Source: Blastomonas sp. SL216
GTDB lineage: Bacteria; Pseudomonadota; Alphaproteobacteria; Sphingomonadales; Sphingomonadaceae
Assembly: GCA_026625625.1 (NCBI GenBank)
Contig: CP113055.1
Coordinates: 3,207,001 to 3,271,000, forward strand
Length of the DNA stretch: 64,000 nt
Direction of reading: 5' to 3'
Part shown: piece by piece, positions 1-7,504 of the stretch
Layout of the letters: every line of letters begins with the position of its first letter
How positions within the stretch are numbered: the stretch's first letter is position 1
Program-made: the position numbers and the translations under genes
Notes under the pieces: model-generated
What the model saw: the letters and a program-made list of their open reading frames with translations, nothing else
What the model was told of the DNA's origin: nothing
Database searches by the model: none

Positions 1-1
1 C

Positions 2-508
2 GGCAAGCGGATGATCGCCGAGGATATTCGCGGCAATTTCCTCGCGATCCTGACCACCTGGGTATGGAATGGCGGGCCGTTCACGGTGCCGTCGGCCATG
101 TCCAAGGCGGGCATCAACGTGATGACCCAGTCGCTCGCCACCGAATGGGGGCGTTATGGCCTGCGTTTCAACGCGATCGCGCCGGGCACCTTCCCCACCA
201 AGGGCATGACCGAGCGGCTGTCGCCCGGCAATTCGCAAGGGTTGCAGGGGCAGAATGCCGATCGCGGCAATCCGATGGGCCGGGTGGGCGAGATGCACGA
301 GTTGGCAAACCTTGCCGTGCTGCTGATGGGGCGCGGTGCGGACTATATCAACGGCCAGACCATCGCCATCGACGGCGCGGGCTATCAGGCCAATTCGGGC
401 AATTTCTACCAGAGCCTGTCGCGGATGGACGACCAGCAATGGGCGGACATGGCGGCGATGATCCGCGGGGCCAATGCCAAGGACAAGGCGTCACGCACCA
501 CGGGATAA
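2..508 (+). CDS. SDR family oxidoreductase, 2,4-dienoyl-CoA reductase-like (5' end outside window)
   Basis: C-terminal 168 residues of a short-chain dehydrogenase; the start lies left of the window. The visible part follows mitochondrial 2,4-dienoyl-CoA reductase (DECR1) closely: the PSAMSKAG segment with the active-site Lys, then SLATEWGRYGLRFNAIAPG, a GRVGEMHELANLAVLL helix, YINGQTIAIDG, and a DECR1-like tail ending in DQQWADMAAMIR. By family it should reduce an unsaturated acyl-CoA or a related substrate with NADPH. In DECR1 the catalytic Tyr sits 15 residues before the Lys; counting back without gaps gives Trp here, so activity on dienoyl-CoA is uncertain. The next gene on the same strand starts 129 bases later. 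Family is confident; substrate is inferred. Confidence 0.8.
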   Translation, partial: GKRMIAEDIRGNFLAILTTWVWNGGPFTVPSAMSKAGINVMTQSLATEWGRYGLRFNAIAPGTFPTKGMTERLSPGNSQGLQGQNADRGNPMGRVGEMHELANLAVLLMGRGADYINGQTIAIDGAGYQANSGNFYQSLSRMDDQQWADMAAMIRGANAKDKASRTTG

Positions 509-637
509 GCGGCCGATGCGGGGCTTTTGTCACGCTATCGGTAAAAAGCGCCGCTTCAGCCAGCATTCCGTAGCGTTCCGCCCCGGCTTGCCATAAGCTC
601 CCCATCAGGAGAGCCGGATCGAATCAGAGGGACAACC

Positions 638-1453
638 ATGATCGAGACACATGCCAAATTCAGCGAGAATGCCGAGGGGCGCAACAGCCCGTTCAACACC
701 CTGGCGCAGCGCGTTACCATCCGCCGGGTAGAGGACATTCGCGACGCCGCGCTGGCGCTGCATGAAATGGCGCAGACGCGCGGATTTCGTGTCGCCGCCT
801 GCGACGACATCTCCTCAAAAGAGCCGATGGTCGATGCCGATGGCGCGATCATCAACGGCGAAATCTTCGGCTGGATGGCCGATGGCGAACGCTGGTGGGA
901 GGATACCAGGCTGGCGCTCAACTCGCCGCTGCCGCGTGCCTGCCGCTATGAGAGCGAGCCGTTCTGGTGCAACGAAACCGGCATGTACGGCCGCTGGCGC
1001 AACGAATATCTCGAAGCGATGGACCTGACCGATTTCCGCAAGCGATCGCTGGTCCATGCCGCCATCGTCGTGCCGGTGCACCTGCCGTTCGGTCAGATCT
1101 CTGCGGTCAGCTTCACGCCGATGGACCGGACGCTCACCGACCTGTCCGAACTGTTCGAAAAGCATGCCGATCTGATGGCATCGATGACGCGCCGTTTCAT
1201 CGGTGGTTATGTGATGGTCATGCGCACCAAGCGGCGGATGCCGGCGGACTGCATGCTCTCCAAGCGCGAGGTCGAGTGCCTGCGCTGGGCCGCGATCGGC
1301 AAGACGGACAAGGAAATCAGCATGATCCTGGACCGCAGCCACGCCACCATCCGCTATCATATCCATCGCGCGGGCGAGAAGCTGGACGCGGTCAACCGCA
1401 GCCAGACGATCTTCAAGGCCGGGCAACTGGGCTATCTCGGCGCGAGCGATTGA
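638..1453 (+). CDS. LuxR-type transcriptional regulator
   Basis: A 271-residue protein with the two-part LuxR layout. The last ~65 residues are a LuxR/FixJ helix-turn-helix: LSKREVECLRWAAIGKTDKE, then a recognition helix around ATIRYHIHRAGEKL. The N-terminal ~190 residues resemble an autoinducer-binding domain, with a central VVPVHLPFGQISAVSF strand. However, I cannot align the usual acyl-homoserine-lactone pocket signature (WxxxY and DP) with confidence, so the ligand is unknown. AGAGGG lies upstream of the ATG. No luxI-type synthase gene is visible in the window, which would make it a LuxR solo. It converges on the tspO operon. Confidence 0.85.
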   Translation: MIETHAKFSENAEGRNSPFNTLAQRVTIRRVEDIRDAALALHEMAQTRGFRVAACDDISSKEPMVDADGAIINGEIFGWMADGERWWEDTRLALNSPLPRACRYESEPFWCNETGMYGRWRNEYLEAMDLTDFRKRSLVHAAIVVPVHLPFGQISAVSFTPMDRTLTDLSELFEKHADLMASMTRRFIGGYVMVMRTKRRMPADCMLSKREVECLRWAAIGKTDKEISMILDRSHATIRYHIHRAGEKLDAVNRSQTIFKAGQLGYLGASD

Positions 1454-1473
1454 AGGCGCGCCGGAACGGACGA

Positions 1474-1752
1474 TCAGCCGCGCAGGCGGCTTGCCAGCAT
1501 GCGTCTGCGCCTTAGATCGGCGATGTGAACGGGGAAGGACAGCGCCAGCGGCAGCGCGATCAGCGGCCAGTCCGCTCCGGTCAGCGCCGCGCGCAGCGCA
1601 AGGACGATGAACACCGCAGGCCCCAGCGCCAGCGCGACATCGAGCGGCTTGTTGCCGCGCCGCACCAGCCAGGCGAATTCGATTGCCAGCACCGCCAGGA
1701 TCAGGTCCGCCGCATGGCCGCTGGCGAAGAAGCCGGGAATGGCGGCCATCAT
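1474..1752 (-). CDS. Small membrane protein translationally coupled to tspO
   Basis: A 92-residue protein that I do not recognise. It is mostly hydrophobic, with about three predicted membrane segments (residues ~12-28, ~38-60, ~65-80) and an Arg-rich cytoplasmic end (DLRRRRMLASRLRG). The ATG at 1752 overlaps the tspO stop codon (ATGA), so it is probably translated by coupling with tspO and may work with it. A longer reading of this frame would run through tspO and is rejected. Existence is well supported by the overlap and composition; function is unknown. Confidence 0.65.
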   Translation of the reverse strand: MMAAIPGFFASGHAADLILAVLAIEFAWLVRRGNKPLDVALALGPAVFIVLALRAALTGADWPLIALPLALSFPVHIADLRRRRMLASRLRG

Positions 1753-2231
1753 CCGAACGGACCGTTGAGCTGGACGATAGCATAATTGAGCGCAGCGGCG
1801 ACGCTCACCCAAGCGATATAGGGCAGCAGCAGCCAGGCCGCCGTCCTGGAAAAGCGCCCGCAATACACGATCAGCAGTGCGATCGACGCCCAGAGCAGCG
1901 CTACCTCGACCAGCGCCCAGTCGGGCCGCTGCACGCGGAAGAACAGCAGGCTCCACAGCACGTTGAGAAAGCCGTTGAACGCGAACAGGCCGATGACATT
2001 GGTGCGCGCCTTGACCGTTGGTGCGCTGCGCCAGGCGGCGAGCGAGGCCATGGCAGCAAGCGCAAAGATCAGCGTCCAGGCCACGCCATAGAGCCAGCCG
2101 GGCGGCGCCCAGGCCGGCTGGGTCAGCCCCTGATACCAGGGGCCGAGGTCGGTGATCGTCGCGCCGCCTGCAGCGACGACCAGAGCCGCCATCGCCGCCA
2201 GGATAACCGGCAGCAAGCCTTCACGATGCAT
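1749..2231 (-). CDS. tspO: TspO/MBR family tryptophan-rich sensory protein
   Basis: A 160-residue, five-helix membrane protein with the TspO signature PWYQGLTQPAWAPPGWLYG followed by many Trp residues and an FNGFLNVLWSLLFF segment. TspO binds porphyrins in the outer membrane; in Rhodobacter sphaeroides it acts as an oxygen-dependent negative modulator of photosynthesis genes and affects porphyrin levels. It lies 50 bases downstream of bchP and probably belongs to the bchG-pucC-bchP transcript. This linkage to the photosynthesis cluster supports a tetrapyrrole-related role. Family assignment is firm; the regulatory role is carried over from Rhodobacter. Confidence 0.93.
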   Translation of the reverse strand: MHREGLLPVILAAMAALVVAAGGATITDLGPWYQGLTQPAWAPPGWLYGVAWTLIFALAAMASLAAWRSAPTVKARTNVIGLFAFNGFLNVLWSLLFFRVQRPDWALVEVALLWASIALLIVYCGRFSRTAAWLLLPYIAWVSVAAALNYAIVQLNGPFG

Positions 2232-2281
2232 GTCTCAGCCTCCCAGCTGGCGGCCTCTCGGCCTTTACGTCCCAATCGCGG

Positions 2282-3493
2282 TCAAGCGCGCGAAAGACCG
2301 AGCAGATGCCCCATGTCCTTCACGAAGATCTTGGCATGCGCCACCGGTTTGCGGCGCACCAGTTCCTTGTGCATATAGCTTTGCCAGGTGAGATACTGCA
2401 CGTCGGGGTCGGCGCACATCTTGACGAAGCGCTCGCGCCGCTTGTCCGATGAATACCAGAAATACTGCATGATCCCCAGGATCCAGAACACCTTGCCGTG
2501 CTTGGCCATGAACGCCTTGCGCGCCTGTTTGAGCGCGGCGGGCTTGCCGGTGGCGAGGAACTGATAGACCGCATCCGCGGCGAGCCGTCCGCAGGCCATC
2601 GCGTAATAGATACCCTCGCCCGAGGCCGGGGCCACAACCCCCGCCGCATCGCCCGCGACGACGAGGTCGCGGCCATTGTCCCAGCGCTTGAGCGGCTTGA
2701 GCGGGATGGGCGCGCCTTCCTTGCGGATCGTCTCGCAGCCGTCGAGGCCGACCTGCTGGCGCATCAGCGCGGTGGTTTCACGCAGCGGAAAGCCCTTGTT
2801 GGCGCTGCCCAGCCCGATGCTGGCCGTGTCGCCATGCGGGAAGATCCAGGCATAGAAATCGGGCGAGAGATGGCCCTGATAATAGACATCGCACCGGTCC
2901 GCGTCGAAATCGGCGGCTGCTGCGACCGCAGGTTCGGGCGTCTTGATGATCTCGTGATAGGCGAACACGCATTTGACGTCTTTCGCGCCCGGAATGTTCT
3001 GCCTGGCAACCGCCGAGCGCGCGCCATCGGCACCGATGACGCTGCGCACGCGCAGGCGCCGGTCGGGGCCGCCGCGCTCCTCGCGATAGACCAGCACTGC
3101 CGTGCCATCGCTATCCCGGTCGATCCGTTCATAGGTGCCGGTGACCCGCGTTGCCCCGGCATGCGCGGCGCGGTTGCGCAGCCATTCGTCGAACACATCG
3201 CGGTCGACCATGCCGACAAAGCCCTTGCCCTCGGGGCCATCGCCGACCGGCATGTCGACTTCGCGGCCCGAGGGCGCGATCATCCGTGCTGCACGCGCCT
3301 TGGCGACCAGCAGCGATTCGGGGATCTCGAAATCCTTGAGCAGCCGGGGCGGGATGGCCCCGCCGCACGGCTTGATCCGGCCGTCGCGATCGAGCAGCAG
3401 AACTTTCAGCCCGCGCCGGGCCAGATCGTGCGCTGCGGTCGCGCCCGAGGGGCCGCCGCCGATGACTGCCACGTCAAAATCCGCCTGTGCCAT
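2282..3493 (-). CDS. bchP: Geranylgeranyl reductase BchP
   Basis: A 403-residue FAD-dependent reductase that saturates three double bonds of the geranylgeranyl tail of bacteriochlorophyll a to give phytyl. The N-terminus has the Rossmann FAD motif DVAVIGGGPSGATAAHDLARRG (GxGxxG at ~11-16), followed by the CGGAIPPRLL motif of the family (~43-52) and a second FAD motif VVAGDAAGVVAPASGEGI (~275). Length is typical. AAGGAG precedes the ATG at 3493. It sits between the PucC-like gene and tspO, the usual bchG-pucC-bchP order of aerobic phototrophs. Confidence 0.95.
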   Translation of the reverse strand: MAQADFDVAVIGGGPSGATAAHDLARRGLKVLLLDRDGRIKPCGGAIPPRLLKDFEIPESLLVAKARAARMIAPSGREVDMPVGDGPEGKGFVGMVDRDVFDEWLRNRAAHAGATRVTGTYERIDRDSDGTAVLVYREERGGPDRRLRVRSVIGADGARSAVARQNIPGAKDVKCVFAYHEIIKTPEPAVAAAADFDADRCDVYYQGHLSPDFYAWIFPHGDTASIGLGSANKGFPLRETTALMRQQVGLDGCETIRKEGAPIPLKPLKRWDNGRDLVVAGDAAGVVAPASGEGIYYAMACGRLAADAVYQFLATGKPAALKQARKAFMAKHGKVFWILGIMQYFWYSSDKRRERFVKMCADPDVQYLTWQSYMHKELVRRKPVAHAKIFVKDMGHLLGLSRA

Positions 3494-3520
3494 CGCCTCA
3501 TGCTCCTTCAGTCGGGCCGT

Positions 3521-4843
3521 TCAGGCCGGTGCCGCCACCATAGGCGGATGGGCGGTGCGCATGGTGACGCGTACCGCCAGAAGCGCGGCAAGGACGAAAA
3601 GCCCAGCCTCGCCAGCAAAAATCAGTTGGAAGGCCGCGCCGTCGCTCGCCAGCAGCCCGCGTGCGGCATCGACGCCCAGCGCGCCGGTAAGGCCCCCCAG
3701 GCCGAATGCGATCGCTTGCGCTGCGCCCCAGACGCCCATGCGCACGCCCTCCTTGGATTGCTGTCCTGCGCCTGCCAGCCCCATCATCGCGCCGATGGCA
3801 GAGACGGCGAACAGGCCGTTGGCAAAGCCGAGCAGGCCGACATTGAGCCGCAGCGGCCAGCTGCCGCCAGTGGTGGCCGCGATCGCCAGCCCGATCAGCG
3901 CCAGCGCGCTGCCGCCGCATCCGGCCAGGATCCACCAGCGCAGGTCGGACGGACGCCGCCCGGCAAAGGCGCTGCCGCCGATGCCCGCAACGATCATCCC
4001 CGCCATCACGCCGCCATGCTGAAGACCTGCGAGCCGGGTCGATTCGCCGGGGCTCATGCCGAAGACCAGGCCGGCATAGGGCTCCAGGATCAGGTCCTGC
4101 ATCGCATAAGCCAGCATCGAGACGAAGACGAAGATGGTGAAGCGCCGTGCCGCCGGATCGCCCAGGATCTCGCGCAGCGCCTCGCCGAACGATCCGCCCG
4201 GCGCATCGGCATGCGGGTGCGCGGGCGGAACCAGCCGCCGCTCGATGCCCATGATCGCCACGCAGGCCAGCACGAAGGCGCCGAGCGCGACACCGCCCGA
4301 GACGATCGCCAGCCGCTGCTCGGTGAACGGATCGATCAGGCTGCCCGCTGTCGCAGCGGCCATGACGATGCCGGCGACCATCATGATCCAGGTGATCGCC
4401 GCTGCCGCCGCGCGCCGTTCGGGCACGACGCCCGAGGCCAGCATCGCCAGCAGCGACGTGCCTGCCGCACCGACGCCTGCGCCGATCATGCTGAAGGCAA
4501 GGACGGCGAGCAATGTGCCGGGGATCGCGGCGACCGGCAGCAGGATCGTCGCATTGACCGCGACGATGCCGCCCAGCGCGAGAATCCCCATGCCGCCGAT
4601 GATCCAGGGGGTGCGCTTGCGCCCCTTGTCCGAACCATGGCCCCACATCGGCCGCGACAGCTGCACCGCATAATGCCAGGCGACAAGCCCGGCGGGCAGG
4701 GCGGCGGGCAGCGCATATTCGACCACCATCACCCGGTTGAGCAAGGATGTCGCCAGCATGACGATCGCGCCGATACTGGCCTGGACCAGCCCCATGCGCA
4801 TGATGTCGACCCAGCCGAGCCCGATCTTTGCGTTGCGGCTCAT
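3521..4843 (-). CDS. PucC/BCH2-family MFS transporter of the photosynthesis cluster
   Basis: A 440-residue major-facilitator protein with about 12 membrane helices. The early segment LNRVMVVEYALPAALPAGLVAW and the following SRPMWGHGSDKGRKRTPW loop are typical of the PucC/LhaA/BCH2 family, which is linked to bacteriochlorophyll handling and light-harvesting assembly. It is a paralogue of LhaA in this window. The ATG at 4843 overlaps the bchG stop codon by four bases, and bchP follows 27 bases later, matching the bchG-orf428-bchP arrangement known from Rhodobacter. The exact transported or delivered molecule is unknown. Confidence 0.9.
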   Translation of the reverse strand: MSRNAKIGLGWVDIMRMGLVQASIGAIVMLATSLLNRVMVVEYALPAALPAGLVAWHYAVQLSRPMWGHGSDKGRKRTPWIIGGMGILALGGIVAVNATILLPVAAIPGTLLAVLAFSMIGAGVGAAGTSLLAMLASGVVPERRAAAAAITWIMMVAGIVMAAATAGSLIDPFTEQRLAIVSGGVALGAFVLACVAIMGIERRLVPPAHPHADAPGGSFGEALREILGDPAARRFTIFVFVSMLAYAMQDLILEPYAGLVFGMSPGESTRLAGLQHGGVMAGMIVAGIGGSAFAGRRPSDLRWWILAGCGGSALALIGLAIAATTGGSWPLRLNVGLLGFANGLFAVSAIGAMMGLAGAGQQSKEGVRMGVWGAAQAIAFGLGGLTGALGVDAARGLLASDGAAFQLIFAGEAGLFVLAALLAVRVTMRTAHPPMVAAPA

Positions 4844-5742
4844 ATCCAGCCCCCCAGGCCCAGCGCAGCGGCCAGCATGCCCAGCACATAGGATGAGACG
4901 CCGGTGGCATTGTACCAGGGCGCGTATTTGTTGGGATCGGTGAGCAGGCGGCGCATGAATACCAGCTGCATGGCGAGCAGCAGGGTGACCGCGATCGCGG
5001 AAAGCGCCAGGCCCCAGTGGAACAGCAGCGCGATGACCACGATCTGCGGCACCGCCATCACCGCGCAGGCCAGCCGCGCGGCATTGGCCACGCCCAGTGT
5101 GACCGGCAGCGAGCGCACGCCCATCGCGGTGTCGCCTTCGACCGCCTTGAAATCGTTCAGCGTCATGATACCATGCGCGCCCAGGCTGTAGAGCAATATG
5201 GCGATCAGCACGCGGGTATCGGGCAGGCCGCCGGTCATCACGCTGGCGCCGGTGAACCAGCTCAACCCCTCATAGCTCAGCCCGACCACAGCCGGGCCGA
5301 TCCAGCCGCTCATCTTGAAGCGGAAGGGCGGGGCGCTGTACCCCCAGGCGCAGAGCAGCCCGACGATCGTTGCGACCAGCACCCAGAAGCCGAGCGCCAG
5401 CCCCAGCAGCAGCGAGAGTGCCGAACCGATCAGCGCCACATACAGCCCCCAACGGCCCGCGATGCGGCCGGAAGGGATGGGACGTTCGGGCTGGTTGATC
5501 GCATCGACATGCCGGTCGTACCAGTCGTTCACCGCCTGGCTGGTGCCGCAGACCATCGGCCCTGCCAGCAGCACGCCGCCGAACAGGAACCACCAGCGCC
5601 CGTCGAGCCCGGCGCCAGACGACATGACCCCGCAGAAAAACGCCCACATCGGCGGAAACCAGGTCACCGGCTTCAACAGCTCGAGCACGTCGCGCGCCTT
5701 TGGAATCGGCACAGACGACGAAATTTGGGCGGAGCGATCCAT
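4840..5742 (-). CDS. bchG: Bacteriochlorophyll synthase BchG
   Basis: A 300-residue UbiA-type prenyltransferase that esterifies bacteriochlorophyllide a with geranylgeranyl diphosphate. It has about nine membrane helices and the family's Asp-rich motif NDWYDRHVDAINQPERPIPS (residues ~75-95). The ATG at 5742 is preferred over an upstream TTG at 5778: the latter would place the PpsR-type box and the -35 sequence next to or inside the coding region. No Shine-Dalgarno sequence is visible before 5742. First gene of the run bchG-pucC-bchP-tspO. Confidence 0.94.
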   Translation of the reverse strand: MDRSAQISSSVPIPKARDVLELLKPVTWFPPMWAFFCGVMSSGAGLDGRWWFLFGGVLLAGPMVCGTSQAVNDWYDRHVDAINQPERPIPSGRIAGRWGLYVALIGSALSLLLGLALGFWVLVATIVGLLCAWGYSAPPFRFKMSGWIGPAVVGLSYEGLSWFTGASVMTGGLPDTRVLIAILLYSLGAHGIMTLNDFKAVEGDTAMGVRSLPVTLGVANAARLACAVMAVPQIVVIALLFHWGLALSAIAVTLLLAMQLVFMRRLLTDPNKYAPWYNATGVSSYVLGMLAAALGLGGWI

Positions 5743-5749
5743 GAGGTGG

Positions 5750-5778
5750 AGGCTATGCCTGACGGTCCGGAGTGTCAA
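5750..5778 (-). promoter_or_regulatory. Predicted bchG promoter
   Basis: On the minus strand TTGACA (5778-5773) and TAGCCT (5755-5750) are separated by 17 bases. The -35 hexamer is the right half of the PpsR-type box at 5773-5790. Transcription would start close to the bchG ATG, giving a very short or absent leader, which would explain the missing ribosome site. The -10 match is weak (TAGCCT). Confidence 0.45.
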
Positions 5779-5790
5779 TCAGAATGGACA
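5773..5790. promoter_or_regulatory. PpsR/CrtJ-type box in front of bchG
   Basis: TGTCAATCAGAATGGACA is a perfect TGT-N12-ACA palindrome, the established PpsR/CrtJ operator. It covers the predicted -35 of bchG on the minus strand, so PpsR binding should block polymerase. A ppsR gene is present at 12314-13744. The spacing and location support function; binding itself is inferred. Confidence 0.7.
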
Positions 5791-5878
5791 GTGAGGTGGG
5801 ACAGGTCGCGCCAACCCGTCAAGCTGGCCCTGGCTCGCACGAAAACTGCAAAAGAAATGCATCGCCTGTTTCACATAA

Positions 5879-5896
5879 ATGTCATATATTTGTCAT
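5879..5896 (+). promoter_or_regulatory. Pho-box-like direct repeat upstream of the porin gene
   Basis: ATGTCAT (5879-5885) and TTGTCAT (5890-5896) are separated by four bases, an 11-bp period. This is the layout of a PhoB box (two CTGTCAT units, four-base spacer); each unit matches 6 of 7 bases. It points toward the OprO/P-type porin starting at 5948. A PhoB target here would mean induction in phosphate starvation. No clear -10 is seen at the expected distance. Confidence 0.6.
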
Positions 5897-5947
5897 AAAG
5901 GCCAGCCTCCGCCCGTCCGGCAAGGCTGGGCCGTATTGCTAAGGCGC

Positions 5948-7453
5948 ATGTTCATGTTCTCTGCCTGGGGTGCTCGGCCCGCAACCTTCGTGGTCGCCGC
6001 ACTGATGGCAAGCACCGGCAGTCCTGCCTTCGCCCAGGCTGTCCCCGCGCCTGCGCCGGGGGCTGCGCAGCCCGACTATCTGGGCATCATCGCCGATCTC
6101 CAGCGCCAGATCGATGAGCTGAAGGCCACGGTCAACGAGCTGAAGGCCGAAAAACAGGCAGCCGCTGCCACACCCGCTCCACCGGCAGCGATGGCCAGCG
6201 CCGCGCCCCAGGTGGCAGCGCCTGTCGCCCAGGCCTCCGCCCCTGCGCCCGTCCCCGCGCCAACATCACCGCCGGCGCAGGTCGCCGAGGCCGGCAGCAA
6301 GCGCGGCAAGGCCTGGTACGAAAAGCTGCAATTGCGCGGCTATACCCAGATGCGGCTCAACACCATCGTCTCCGGCGATGCCGAGGCGCCCGCAGGGGTG
6401 TCGCGGCTGCGTACCATCGGCGATGGCGATGTGCGGTCGGACAGCAATTTCAGCTTCCGCCGGGTCCGGCTGGTGCTGCAGGGCGATGTCAGCGACTATG
6501 TGTCGCTCTATCTGCAGGCGGATCTTGCATCTGCCGTGTCCAACCAGTCGGCGGGTGAACGGCGCGAGGGCTTTGCCCAGCTGCGCGATGCCTATGCCGA
6601 TGTCTTTCCGACCAAGGACAAGAGCTTTCGCATTCGCCTCGGCCAGTCGAAAATTCCTTATGGCTGGGAAAACATGCAGTCCTCGTCCAACCGTCTGGCG
6701 CTCGATCGCAGCGACGGCATCAACACCGGCGCGCCGAGCGAACGCGATATCGGGATCGTCGCCTATTATACGCCCGATCGTGTGCAGGATATCTGGGACC
6801 GGCTGGGCAAGGACGGGCAGAAGCTGTTCGGCAATTACGGCGCGTTCGGCCTCGGCGCGTTCAACGGCCAGGGCACCAACCGCACCGAGACCAATGACAA
6901 TGTGATGGTCGTCGGCCTCGCCACCTGGCCGTTTGAGCTCGACGCTCTGGGGCTGGACGGGCAGGTGCTCGAGCTGGGCGGGTCGTTCTATCGCAACCGC
7001 GTCAATCCGGAGATCCGCACCGGCGGGGTCAGCCCGATCGACTACAAGGACAATCGCATCGGCGTCCACGCGATCCTGTACCCGCAGCCTTTCGGGCTGC
7101 AGGCGGAATGGAACTGGGGCACCGGGCCGGAATTCGACCCCGTCACCCGCCAGATCGCCGAACGCCCGCTCAACGGCGGCTATGTCCAGGCGATGGCGCG
7201 CGTGCGGCAGTCGCCGCTGGGCCCGTTCTATCCCTTTGCACGCTGGCAATATTATCGCGGAGGTTTCAAGGGCGCGACCAATGCCCCGCGGCTGGAAACC
7301 GAAGAGCTGGAATTCGGCTTCGAGTTCCTGCCCACCCCAGCGCTCGAACTGACCGTCAGCTATGGCTTCGCCTCGCGCAAGGAGGCGGACGAGCGGCGCT
7401 TTGGCCAGGCCGAGGGCGAGCTGCTGCGCATCCAGGCGCAGTGGAACTATTGA
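5948..7453 (+). CDS. OprO/OprP-type (phosphate-selective) porin
   Basis: A 501-residue outer-membrane protein. Residues ~1-29 form a signal peptide ending in SPAFAQA. Next come a short coiled coil (DLQRQIDELKATVNELKAEK), an Ala/Pro-rich linker (~60-115), then a beta-barrel of alternating strands from LQLRGYTQMRLN to the C-terminal IQAQWNY, whose aromatic end fits an outer-membrane barrel. The strand pattern and the FSFRRVRLVLQGDVSDYVSLYLQ-type segment (~175) match Porin_O_P. The ATG at 5948 is chosen because a signal peptide follows; the upstream alternative at 5879 overlaps the Pho-box-like repeat. The direct repeat upstream suggests phosphate-starvation control. Confidence 0.82.
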   Translation: MFMFSAWGARPATFVVAALMASTGSPAFAQAVPAPAPGAAQPDYLGIIADLQRQIDELKATVNELKAEKQAAAATPAPPAAMASAAPQVAAPVAQASAPAPVPAPTSPPAQVAEAGSKRGKAWYEKLQLRGYTQMRLNTIVSGDAEAPAGVSRLRTIGDGDVRSDSNFSFRRVRLVLQGDVSDYVSLYLQADLASAVSNQSAGERREGFAQLRDAYADVFPTKDKSFRIRLGQSKIPYGWENMQSSSNRLALDRSDGINTGAPSERDIGIVAYYTPDRVQDIWDRLGKDGQKLFGNYGAFGLGAFNGQGTNRTETNDNVMVVGLATWPFELDALGLDGQVLELGGSFYRNRVNPEIRTGGVSPIDYKDNRIGVHAILYPQPFGLQAEWNWGTGPEFDPVTRQIAERPLNGGYVQAMARVRQSPLGPFYPFARWQYYRGGFKGATNAPRLETEELEFGFEFLPTPALELTVSYGFASRKEADERRFGQAEGELLRIQAQWNY

Positions 7454-7504
7454 CCTTTTCTACACGCCCGCCGGATAAGCAGGGCATAGCTTGGGAGAGG
7501 TTTC

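Noticed and set aside
2498-4891. A 797-codon plus-strand frame across bchP and the PucC-like gene
   Set aside because: Shadow of two well-recognised minus-strand genes; its translation is low-complexity Arg/Ala/Asp.
5880-5897. TGT-N12-ATA near the porin as a PpsR box
   Set aside because: Mismatch in the right half; the 11-bp direct repeat explains the sequence better as a Pho box.
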